Positions 47,758 to 58,600 of a stretch of DNA of 64,000 bases are shown here, piece by piece. A program made the position numbers and the translations under genes. Numbering within the stretch: position 1 is the first letter of the stretch; each line of letters begins with the position of its first letter. The stretch is from Drosophila pseudoobscura (taxonomy: Eukaryota; Arthropoda; Insecta; Diptera; Drosophilidae), in assembly GCF_009870125.1 (NCBI RefSeq), contig NC_046679.1, positions 7,750,001 through 7,814,000 of the forward strand, read 5' to 3'. Below the pieces are notes generated by a model. That model was not told where the DNA came from. It made no database searches and saw only the letters and a program-made list of their open reading frames with translations.

Positions 47758-50700
47758 TTATAGATCAGGCAATATGGGCGGACAAGTGCACACCAAATGC
47801 TTGTCGCCATAGGCATCATCTATTCTTCCTACAGTGGGCCAAATCTTTGCATCGGGTTTAACGAAGAGCTAAAAAACCAAATTGTATATAATTTAAGAAA
47901 GAAAATAAACAGCAATTGAAAAGATCTTACCGCTGGGAAGGCGGCCTGTTCGCGGGTATACGGTCTATTCCATTTGTCGGAGATGACCTGGGACTGGGTG
48001 TGGGGCGACATCTTCAGGGGATTGACCGCCCTGTCCATGCGGCCAGCCTCGATCTCGGCAATCTCCTCGCGAATGGATATCATGGCATCGCAGAAACGAT
48101 CTAGCTCTTCCTTGTCCTCAGACTCGGTTGGCTCAATCATCAGAGTGCCGGCCACGGGCCAGGACATGGTCGGGGCATGGAAACCGTAGTCCATTAAACG
48201 CTTGGCCACGTCCACGGCCTCGATGTTGGCCGACTTTTTCAGGTCGCGGATGTCCAAGATGAACTCGTGGGCCACCAGCTCCGAGCTCGGAGACTTGTAG
48301 AGCGTCTTGTAGTGCTGCTCCAGGCGCTTTGACATGTAGTTGGCATTGAGAATGGCCACCTGGGTTGCGCGTTTCAGACCCCGGCTGCCCATCAGTTTGA
48401 TGTAGGACCAGGAAATGGGCAGGATTGCGGAGCTGCCGAACGGAGCAGCAGAGACAACCCCGAAGCTGTGCTCCTCGCTGCTCAGCGGACTGATTACTGG
48501 ATGGCCGGGCAGATAGGGTGCCAGATGAGCCTTCACGCCAATTGGACCCATGCCAGGTCCGCCGCCACCATGAGGAATGCAAAAGGTCTTGTGCAGATTT
48601 AAATGGGAAACGTCGCTGCCGTAGTCGCCGGGCCGGCAAAGACCGACCTGGGCATTCATGTTCGCCCCATCTAGGTAGACCTGTCCGCCGTGCTTGTGGA
48701 TTAAGGTGCAGATTTCTGCCACTGTCTCCTCGAAAACTCCCATTGTGGACGGGTATGTTATCATCAGGCAAGATAGCTCGTGGGCGTGCTCCTCGGCCTT
48801 GGCCCGCAAATGGGCCATATCGATGGAGCCGTTGGACAGGATCCGTATGGGCTCCACTTTCATGCCCGCCATCTGCGCTGAAGCAGGATTCGTTCCATGA
48901 GCGGAGATTGGAATCAGACAGATATTGCGGTGACCCTCGCTCCGGTGCTCATGATAGCTGCGAATCGCTCGCAGTCCGGCGTACTCTCCCTGTGCCCCTG
49001 AGTTCGGTTGGAAGGAGATTCTGTCGTAGCCAGTGATCTCGCACAGATCCCGCTCCAGCTCGTTGAACATCTGGTGGAAGCCTTTGGCCTGATCAACCGG
49101 AGCAAAGGGATGAATGTCGGTGAAGTGGCGGAAGGAGCAGGGCATCATCTCCGTTGTGGCGTTCAGTTTCATGGTGCACGAGCCCAGCGGGATCATCGAA
49201 TGGACCAGCGAGATGTCCTTGTTCTCCAGCTTCTTCATGTAGCGAACCATTCGTGATTCACTAGGATATGAACGAATAGTCAATGGAATCGGAGGAATCT
49301 CCTCGATCATTCTTACGCTTACCTGTGATAGCTGTGGAAGATGGGATGCTGCAGGTAGGGGGAAGTACGAAGGAACTTTGAGCTCTCGATTGAGTTCTTC
49401 AGGACATCTCTGCGGGCCAATAGCTGCTCCACCGATGTCTCTGCTTTGAACACCCACAGGAGATCGTCAACATCCTCTACACTGACTGTCTCATCCAGGG
49501 CCACACCGACCGTTCCATCACCCAGGTAACGGAGATTAATACGCTTGTGTTCGGCGCGCTCTTTGAGATCCTCAAGCGACAGATTCCCGGAGAGCTTCAC
49601 ATGGAGCGTGTCGAAGAAGTTCTTGTTTATCACCTCGTGACCGACCTGGAGCAGACCCGTCTGTAGGGTCAGGGTGAAGTGATGGATGCGATTGGCCATG
49701 GCCTTGAGGCCCTCCGGCCCGTGATAGATGGCGTACATGGCGGACATATTGGCCAGCAGCGCCTGAGCTGTGCAAATGTTGCTGGTGGCCTTGTCCCGCC
49801 GGATGTGCTGTTCTCTCGTCTGCAGTGCCAAGCGGTAGGCATCGTTGCCGTCCATGTCGCGGGTCACTCCAATCATCCGACCTGGCATCAGCCGCACTAG
49901 GCTCTGCTTGCAGGCAAAGAACCCAGCATGGGGACCGCCATAGCCCAGGGGAACGCCCAGTCGCTGAGAGGTGCCGATGGCTATGTCAGCCCCGAATTCG
50001 GCCGGCGGTCGGAGCAGGGTCAGTGCGAGCAGATCTGTGGCCACCACGACGAGCGTCTAGAATGGGGAATGCACTACTCTGGTATTCAAAAAATGTGCAT
50101 TGTCTTACCCCGTTCTTTTTTGCCAGCGAAGCTATGTCCTCAAAGTCCTTGACATCGCCGTACGTGTCTGGATACTGCAGCAGAATGCCAGCCAGCTCTC
50201 GGCTCGGCAGATCCGCCTGCCCAATGGGACCCACCTCAATCTCCAGCTCCAGAGCTTCAGCTCGGGTCTGGACGACGGCCAAGGTCTGCGGATGCACGCG
50301 GTTGGAGAGGTAGAGCTTCTTGCGCTTGTTGTGGCGCGTGGACAGGCACATGGCCTCGGCAGCGGCCGTGCCCTCGTCCAGCAGTGAGGCATTGGCCACA
50401 TCCAGGCCAGTCAGGTCCGAGACAAGGGTCTGGTAGTTGAGCAAGGACTCGAGACGGCCCTGGGCAATCTCCGGCTGGTAGGGGGTGTACTGGGTGGTCC
50501 AGCCGGGATTCTCGAACATGTTGCGGAGGATGGTGTGCGGGACATGGCAGTTGTGGTAGCCCATTCCGATGTAGGAGCGCCACAGCTCGTTCTTCAGCGA
50601 AATGTCGCGTATGCGGCGGATCAGCTCGTGCTCGTCTGCAATGCGGAGTGGAAAATTGTTGTCAGCCAGACGGAAGGCAGCTCAAAACGACAACAGCAGG

Positions 50701-51157
50701 GCAACGGCAGCGATAAGTCGGACCCCTCTGAACCTGGCTTATCGCTGTTATCAGCGCCACTGAAACACGCCAGGGGGTCCAGTCCAATGCCTAGACAAGT
50801 GTTTTGACAGCTATTTTTGGACCTACTTTTCCACTACTCACTTAGGGGTTTGTCCAGATTCAGGTCCCTCTTCAGCTGGATGCTCTGGGGCACGGCCTTC
50901 TCGGTCAGCTCGGCCAAGGACTAAAGAGAATTGAGAAGAGATTGGCTCGTGGATTGACCTTGGATTGTGGCTGCCCTCACCTTATAACCCAGAGTGTCTA
51001 GCATGGCCACCACATCCGTTTTGCGTGGACCTATGTGGCGACTGGGAAAGTCGGATTTTGTGGGGAAAAGCACCTCCTCCACGGGCGTGGTGGCCAGATA
51101 GCGATGCTGGCACCTTAGCAGCAGGCTGCGACTACTCGTTCCCAAAAGTCGTTGCAT
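47758..51157 (-). CDS. Gldc: Glycine dehydrogenase (decarboxylating), P protein of the glycine cleavage system
   Basis: Minus-strand exons are 51157-50981, 50920-50842, 50635-50109, 50056-49323, 49260-47931 and 47868-47758, all with GT-AG borders and continuous frame, giving 985 residues (human GLDC is about 1,020). The Arg/Ser/Leu-rich N-terminus ([20 protein letters not shown]) fits a mitochondrial presequence. FPSRHIGP follows, then the N-terminal half with [13 protein letters not shown]. The C-terminal half contains [10 protein letters not shown] and the PLP site [18 protein letters not shown], with the Schiff-base Lys near residue 730. The C-terminus reads HLVCTCPP as in other P proteins. 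The enzyme decarboxylates glycine and passes the aminomethyl group to lipoylated H protein in the matrix. An in-frame ATG at 51250 would add 31 residues; 51157 is preferred because it gives a typical presequence. Confidence 0.96.
50708..50756. promoter_or_regulatory. Cluster of three GATA sites in Gldc intron 2, two as a perfect inverted repeat
   Basis: CAGCGATAAG (50708-50717) and CTTATCGCTG (50738-50747) are exact reverse complements; TTATCAGCG follows at once. GATA factors drive fat-body and gut genes in flies. An enhancer role for this metabolic gene is an inference. Confidence 0.45.
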
Positions 51158-51386
51158 CGTTTGGACTAGAGGTAGACTCGGGGCAAAGGCACGTCCACGG
51201 CAGGCGGATTTCAATCGATGACTGACTCGAGGCTGGAGAGATTCTCCCATTTTAGCTGATGACGACTAGACAGATCCGTCTTATCAGTGGAGATTATGGA
51301 GAGAGAGAGACCCTCTCTCCAAGCAAAGCCAAGACAGAATGATAGAAAAATGTACGCGTTCGTATTTGGTTTCTTTTTTTTTATAT
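51158..51386 (-). promoter_or_regulatory. Gldc 5' region between it and the RabGAP gene
   Basis: Only about 230 bases separate the chosen Gldc ATG from the predicted poly(A) signal of the upstream gene. The interval contains an inverted GAGAGA...TCTCTC block at 51299-51319 that could bind GAGA factor. No TATA box was identified. Confidence 0.4.
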
Positions 51387-51392
51387 TTTATT
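51387..51392 (-). terminator. Candidate poly(A) signal of the TBC-domain gene
   Basis: AATAAA on the minus strand; I found no canonical AATAAA nearer the stop at 52678. It implies a 3' UTR of about 1.29 kb. ATTAAA variants occur nearer (such as about 51624 and 51835), so shorter forms are possible. Confidence 0.45.
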
Positions 51393-52677
51393 TGAAAACT
51401 TAAAACTCTTTAACAATTTGTAACAAAAATATTTTCATTATGTCCAATTTTCATTTCTTCTATTTAAATTTCGAACATCAACAACAAGGAAAGAACTCAC
51501 AGAAAAAAAATTTAAAAAATTACACCAAAAAATAAACTTTCTTTAAGATTAGATTTTTGGGTATTTCGTATTCGTATAAACTGAAGCCGTTCTTGAATTG
51601 TTTTTGCCTACTTAACAATTGCATTTAATAATAATATATACCCAAGGTCGTTGGGAAGGGAACACATAACCCGCAAATCGATATATACTTTTCATAAAAT
51701 TTTCGTAATCGTTTTGAATAACTTTCGGTTCCGTTGCCTTGTGAGATAAATGTGTCTATAGCCATTTGCATTCGGGTTTAATTGAGTTTTGGAGCTTTTT
51801 TCATTACTGAAATTCAACAACTGCAACCGATATATGATTTAATATAATATATATCATTCGGAATCGGTATAGGTATACATATATGTATATATATATAACA
51901 AATATTGGTAAACTAATATTACGGCTCGTGTCAGTCAGTTAACATTCTTTGATTAATGCTTATTTTTTTTATCCACGACTAACTCGGCCCAAAAATGCAT
52001 TGAGAGTTTTACACCGTTGCATAACTTTGTTGTGATCTTGGTTGGCTAGTGTATTCTGTAGTATTTGTTAGACAATATTTAAGAAAAGTTTAAGTTTAAG
52101 GTTAAGTTTAAGTTGAATCGAGTGTTTCAGAAACATTTCTGGTTAAAGTTTAAAGGTTAATGGTTAAAGGAATTAGCTAAACTTGTTTAACGCTGAAAAA
52201 AGATGCTGTAACCGCTTCACATTCTGGTTATAATTCCGATAGGTATTATCTTTGTATATATACTCGTATGTAGATATATAGTATGTAGATTGTATAAAAA
52301 ATCTTTGCTAAGTTATGATCAGTTGCGTTTCTGGTGCTGTCAATATGTAGATGAGGTAAGTTGCAAGAAGCCAAAGATGGTTTGGTGCAAAAGTTTCGCC
52401 TTAACATTTTGTGGAAGAGTAAATATCGGTTTTATATAGGTTTTTTTTTGTTCCTGTTGTATATATATAGTATTGTATGTAGATATATGTATGTGTAAAT
52501 CTGATGTGTGTATTATGTATATATATTGCTTGTTGTATTATCTTACGATTCTTCTGATGTTTAAAATGTTCACTCGTAAAGTAATCAATTTGAGCTTGAT
52601 TTGATCGGTAAACGATCTTTATGCGGAGTGAGGTTAGGTGTGGAATATGTGTGTCAGTGGTAGAGCAGTGCGTCCCT
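51393..52677 (-). other. Presumed 3' UTR of the TBC-domain gene
   Basis: AT-rich DNA with TATA/TGTA runs and several TTTAAG/TTAAAG repeats near 52090-52160. No ORF or other gene recognised. Confidence 0.5.
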
Positions 52678-55600
52678 CTACGGCTTGTCCTGTTCAGTGG
52701 GGGTCTTGGGGGTATAGCCTGAGCCAAAGCTAGTCTTAAACTGATATTGACCGAGCAGGGAGGAAGTACCCACACCCACCCCGCCCAGGGAGCTACTGGT
52801 CAAGGGTTCTCGCAATGTGAATGACATCATTGGATTATACACCCCAGTGGAGTACGTCAGAGAGCTAGTAGTGGTCACACTAGCGACACTACAACTGGAA
52901 ATGGGATCGGTTAAGCGACTGCCTAAGGAGCTGGAGAAGTTGTAGGGCATAAAAGAGCTCGATGTCGTGATGGCTGAAGCGGATGTTGTGGTGGAGGCAA
53001 GCAAGTTGTCGGTGCTATGCAGTCGCAGATCGGAGGAACTGCTGCCGCCGATAGGCGATAGAGATTTGCCGGATCCGGCCGTGTGCGTGCTCAGATATGA
53101 GTAATTGCTGCCGTCGGGCTGGGAGAATGAAGGGCCTGCATAGCTGCTGGACATGAATGAGGTGTGGCCAGTGGTGGTAATGGGTATGGAGGTGCTGCTC
53201 GTGGTGGAGATCGACTGGTAGAGATCGCTATAGCTCTTGGTGGTGACCGATGGCGACACCACGGGCGAACGGCTGGGCGGACGGGAGAGGGTCTGTTTCT
53301 CGATTTGTTTCTCCGTAAGGAAGCGATCATAGAAGGTCGAGGTCACCGTCGTGTGGCGGATCTCCAGCTTGGCTGGCTGGTAGGCAGGAGGGGCTGCAGG
53401 GGCATTCGGACGCCTGTACGGATCGTAGGGCTGTCGGTAGGGCGACACGGGCCGGGGGAAACTATCGGTTGCCGTGGCTGTTCCTGATATTGTGGTACCT
53501 GTTGTTGTTGTTGTTGTTGTGGTGGTGGAGTTGTAGTTGTAGTTGGTGGTGGTGTGCCGTGTGGCTGAGGATCGGGTCTCGTATGGGGAGCTCAACGGTG
53601 TTCTGCAGGCCGAGCGTCGGTCGTCCGCGTACTTGGCGCACGTCTCTTCTAGTTGTCTATCTACTTTATGAAACTTGGTTAAACTACTCCCGCTACTTAG
53701 TTCGCTACGATTATCAGCAAAATAATTTGGCAACATATTATCACGTCTTACCCTACTGCTCTCGCGCTCCTCCCGGTCCTCCTGCTCTCCGCGTCTCCTG
53801 CGCGGCGACAGATCCCTGCTGATGTCCCTGTGCGAGCGGTGGTGCAGCGGACTCACGTCCCTCCCGAGGGGACTCAACGAGCGCCGCGACTCAGCCGAGC
53901 CCAGCGAACGATGCTCCGAGGTTATCCTTATAGACGGGGTGTAGTCGCTGCTGCGTTGCATGGTCCGGCCCCGACTCTCGCTGCGACTGTGGGCGAGATC
54001 CTCCACGGAACTCTTCTTGCTGGCGAAGTGCAGGGAGTCGGTGAAAAGCGAGTCAATGTAGCGCTGGCACTTCTCCTTTTGGTAGGGCTTCTCCTCACAC
54101 AGTGTGTCGATGGACTTGATCGAGTTCTTGATGGAGCTGAGGCGATCGTTTATGTTCTCACCCGTCGTCCTCAGCGGCACGCCCGTGTGCGTCCCAGTGC
54201 GGGTGATGGGAGACGTTTCCTACAAAGGATACTTTTTGTCAGTGAAAAATAAACATGACTGATATCGAGAGCTTCTTTCCAAGACCGTTAATTATAATTT
54301 TAAATTAGAACAGAGAGATCCATCTAAACATGGACTATGATCAACGACTCCCCTCCGACTAGCGACTTACCCTCATCAGGCGACTGCCCAGGGCGTCTAG
54401 ACCTTCTGCCGAGCTGCTGCTGTAGCTGCGAATGCTTGATGGCTGATCTGCAAGAGTCTTCTTAAGAATACGTTGAAGAATTGTATTATTCTCCGATAAA
54501 CACTCCATAACCTCATTTATGGTGCCCACCATTCGTTCGCTGGACTGGCGTGACTTTGGGCGCGGCGCTGCCGCCTCCTCGAAGTAGTCCTCGTCCTCGT
54601 CCCGGAAGCGTATCACCTTGGGACTGGTGGGTCGATAGTGCGTGTGGGTGTGCGTGGAGTGTGCATCGTCGCGTCGATAATCATCGTGGTCATCGCGTCG
54701 CATCGCAGACTTTGGCGTGGTGGCGCCCCCTCCCCGGCGAGGACTCTGTTCGCGCGACTTGGCCGATTTGAACTCCTCGAAGGAGATTGAGGGCGAGATA
54801 ACGTCCTTGAGCTTTTGGTTAAAGGCCTTGTAGTCCTTTTGTGTCTTAAAGTCGAAGCTATGCTCCTCCTCCAGAGCCCGCATGCGCACGTCCAGCTCCT
54901 CAGCCGTGGGGGGCTCTGGCCTGCCCGGAGAGCTGACCAGGCGTTCGAGATTGTGCACCGGCGTGCGGGGCTGCTGCTCTTCCAGCATCTTCTTCCGCTT
55001 GATATCCTCGATGGTGGGGGAGCGAGAGCGCGACTTGTGGCGGGAGGGTCGGACAGGAGACTTGAGCTTCTCATCCAAGAGGCGAATGCGATGCTCCAGC
55101 TCCCCGGTTGTGGGTATTTCGCTGCTATCGGGACTCGGATCAAGCAGCATTTCGAGGGGATGAATGGGTGGCTTTCGATTGGGATCGTTCATACGCCTGG
55201 CCAGATTCTCCTTCGACTTGGACCGTACCAGATCAAGCACTCTATACTTGAACTCCAGGTCATCGGAGATGGGCAGATCATTGGGATGCGGCTGGCGACG
55301 TACTGGCGAGGTGTAGGGACTTCTTTTCGCCTTCTTTTCGGAGGCTCGAGTCGGTGATGAACCCGGCGTCTTTTGACGCTGACGAGATGGTGATGTATAC
55401 GGGGAGGTGTACGGTGATGAATACGGGGACTTGCTGGCTGCCTTGCGCGATGGAGAAGTGTACGGCGACTTGGTGGCTGCCTTGCGCGATGGAGAAGTGT
55501 ACGGCGACTTGGTGGCCACCTTCCGTGCAGGACTACGCGAACGTTGGTTGGCTGGTGGAGGTGGTTCCTCCTTGGTTGGTGTCTCCTCAACTGCGAGATC

Positions 55601-58600
55601 GTCATCGTCTAGGCCCTTGCCCTCGCACAAATCTAGATACTTGTTGAGGTCCTTCTCGTGGGAGAGCGAGTATTGCAACTTGATCTTGCGTTCGATTTCC
55701 TTCAAGCGCTGCTCCACATCGATCTTTTCCACATCCTCGAGCAGCTTGATCTGACGTTCGAGTGAACGGAATCGGGCCTCCAGCTCCTTCGTCGAGGGTA
55801 AGTAAACCGTTTTTCGTTTCAGGTGATGCTTGACCGGGTTGGGTCCCCAGTCGTAGTCGTTTGGCTCTTCAGCCTCTGGCTTGTCTTCTATCGGTTCTTT
55901 AGGCTCTTTTGCCGGCTTTTCTTCTTCCGCATTTCCACTGGTATAGTCCTCGATCTGTTTGGTGAGATCGGTAATGGCCTGAGCCTGCTCCACTTGCTCG
56001 GCAGAGGGCTTGCTTTCAGCTCGTATCAGGCGGCCATCTTCGGACTTGATTAAATTCCGGTCGTTCAGCTGCTTTTCCAAGGCCTGAAAGAGATCTTCGA
56101 GTTCTTCGGTGTTGGCTCTGGTCAGGCGCCTGAGTCTTGAGGCCTTGGGTTCATTGTCCATAAGAAGCACAACAGTCTTGTTGCTGGCATCCACAGGTCC
56201 AGTATCGCTGCCATTGGTGACCATTTTGTCTGGCATTTCTTTGGAGGCATCCTTGGTAGTTGGTTGGTTCTTTTCAGGCTGCTGATTGGAGGATTCCTTC
56301 GTTACTGTGCACTCGTCGGAACAGCACTTCTTTGTTTTCGTTTCTTCGTTCTTGTTGGGTTTGCCTTTCTCAGCTTGAGGGGGTTCCAATTCCTTGGAAG
56401 AGGGCTCTTCAACATGTTCGGTTTTGATTACATCTTCCTGTTTGGTATTCTCCTCTTGTACCTCGGACTTTGGATCGACCACTGCCTCTTTAGCTGTTTT
56501 ATCGACATCTACCTCTTTGGCCCGGGCTTGGGCTATCTCTTCATTTTCCAGGGTTTTGGTCTCCTTCACCGTTTCGGGCTCAATGCCCTCTGGCGGAAGG
56601 TCCTCCAATCTCACCGTTTCATCGCTTTTGACATTCTGGTTGTGGCAATCCTTCTCCTGCTTTTTGGAGCCTTCACTCTCATCGGGTTTATCCGGATGGG
56701 GCTGTGGCTGCGGCTCTTCCAAAGCTTCATTCTCTGGGATGACGGTGCCGTTCTTGGCTCTCTCTTCCACCAACTGTGCCTCCAGCTGCTCGAGACGTCG
56801 TGCCAGGTCCTCCGTAGTGGGCTTGGACTCGCTCCTCTTCCGTTCAGAGTCCTTGTTGACCATCATTTTGATGTTGATGCTGATGTTGATGGGCTTGTGG
56901 GAGTCCACTTCCTCCAGCTCGCCAAAGTTCTGCGTGTATCGCACCAGCTCCTTGCCGGTGGTGGCATCGATGGTGTCCGTGCTCAGCCGACGCGGCGAGC
57001 CGCTGTCATCGCTCTGGGGGGCGACAGCCACGGCCGCCGCTGACTTCTCGCGCATGGCTTCCAGCAACTTGAGACTGTTCTCGCTCAGCTGCTTCTCCAG
57101 GGCCAGGACACGCTGCTCCAGCTGGCATTCAGCCAGAGCCTGGCGCGAGGTGCTCGGCCCGTCAGCGCTGATCACTAGGACATTGGCCTTCGATGCAACT
57201 TCGGAATCACTTGCACAGCGCTGCTTGTAGAATTTCTTATACAATTTCTTCTCCAGGAATTGCAATCGGTTTTCCAGATCGGCCCTTGAGGGCAAATCGG
57301 AGAAACGACGAACCGTTCGCTGCTGCCAGGGTTCATAATTTCCCGATCTGTAGTAAGCCGTGTTTGCAGGTGCTTCCGAGGTCTCATCGCCCATCGTTGT
57401 GGGTCGCTGTTGCAGTTGCAGCTGCCGTTGTCGTTGCTGCTGCTGTTGCTGTTGCTTTCGCTGCGGATTGATCTGGCTGGGCTTGAGGTTCTCCTCACCC
57501 GGGCCTTGTCCCTGCATTTTGCTCTGGAGCTCTTCGATGAGTGCCTGCTGCTGGTGAAGTGTGGGCGCCGCCAGGATCCTCAGCTCCGCGGGTGGCAGTG
57601 GTGGAGCCGGGGGCGGAGAAGGTATATGCGCCTCAATGGCCACATCCACCAGCTTGGGCTGGGACTTGGTTTTGCTCTCCGCCTTGTCCTTGCCATGCAA
57701 CGCCTCGAAGCGGCTCTCCAGGTCCTCCGTTGACGGCGGCTGTTTCTTCTCCGCCGCTCGGTCCTCACCGCACTCCGAGATGACCTCCTGTTCGATCCGT
57801 TCGAGAGCTTGGTTCACGGTCTCGCTTTGAGTGGAAAAATGATTCTTGCTGCTCATGCGGCGCTTCAGGGTTTCATAGCGCTTTTCAAGATCCTCTGTTG
57901 AGGGCGGCTCCGAAGCTCTTCTCTTACTGAGATCCTTCTGTTCGGTTTGCTGACATTCCTCAGTATTTTTTGTTCGAGTATTTTCAATTTTTGTTTCGTG
58001 AGACTCGTCAATATTATTTGCTGAAGTTTCCGGGGTTTCTTTAGCCTTCTTTGCTGGAATTTCGTCCGTTTTCTTCGATGCAGTGACCTCCTTTTCCTTG
58101 GTTTCCAACGTCTTGCTGGCACTCTTACATCGCTCTTCGAAACTTTTTCGCTTCTCCTCGGCTCGAACTTCGACCTCTGATTTCTTCTGATCGTTTGTCA
58201 GTGCAGTATTCACTTCTTTCAGCTTCTCCTCAAAGGTTTTCGTGGACTTTTGTTCCCTTTCCCCAGTCTCAGCTTCCTTTTGATTCCTTGCTTCTGTCGA
58301 CCTCTGATTTTTTGCTGTGGATTTTGTTTGCTCAGCTTCCTTGGATGACTCCAGGTTGGTTGTACTCAATTGCTTCTCCAGGGCATTGAAACGCTTCTCC
58401 AGCTCCTCTGTGGAAGGTGGGGACTTACGTGCAGTCTTCACAGGTTCTTCTTGATTTTCCACCTTTTCTGGTTCTGGCTTCTTTTTTGCCTTCTCTGATT
58501 CCACATTCGTGTCGGGGCTGTCTTTTCCCGATGGTTTTGGTTCGACTCTTTTAGACGCTTCTTTTTCTTCAGGGGTATTCGTTGGTGTCCTCTCCTTACC

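Noticed and set aside
48133..48771. 212-codon minus-strand ORF
   Set aside because: Out-of-frame shadow inside Gldc exon 5.
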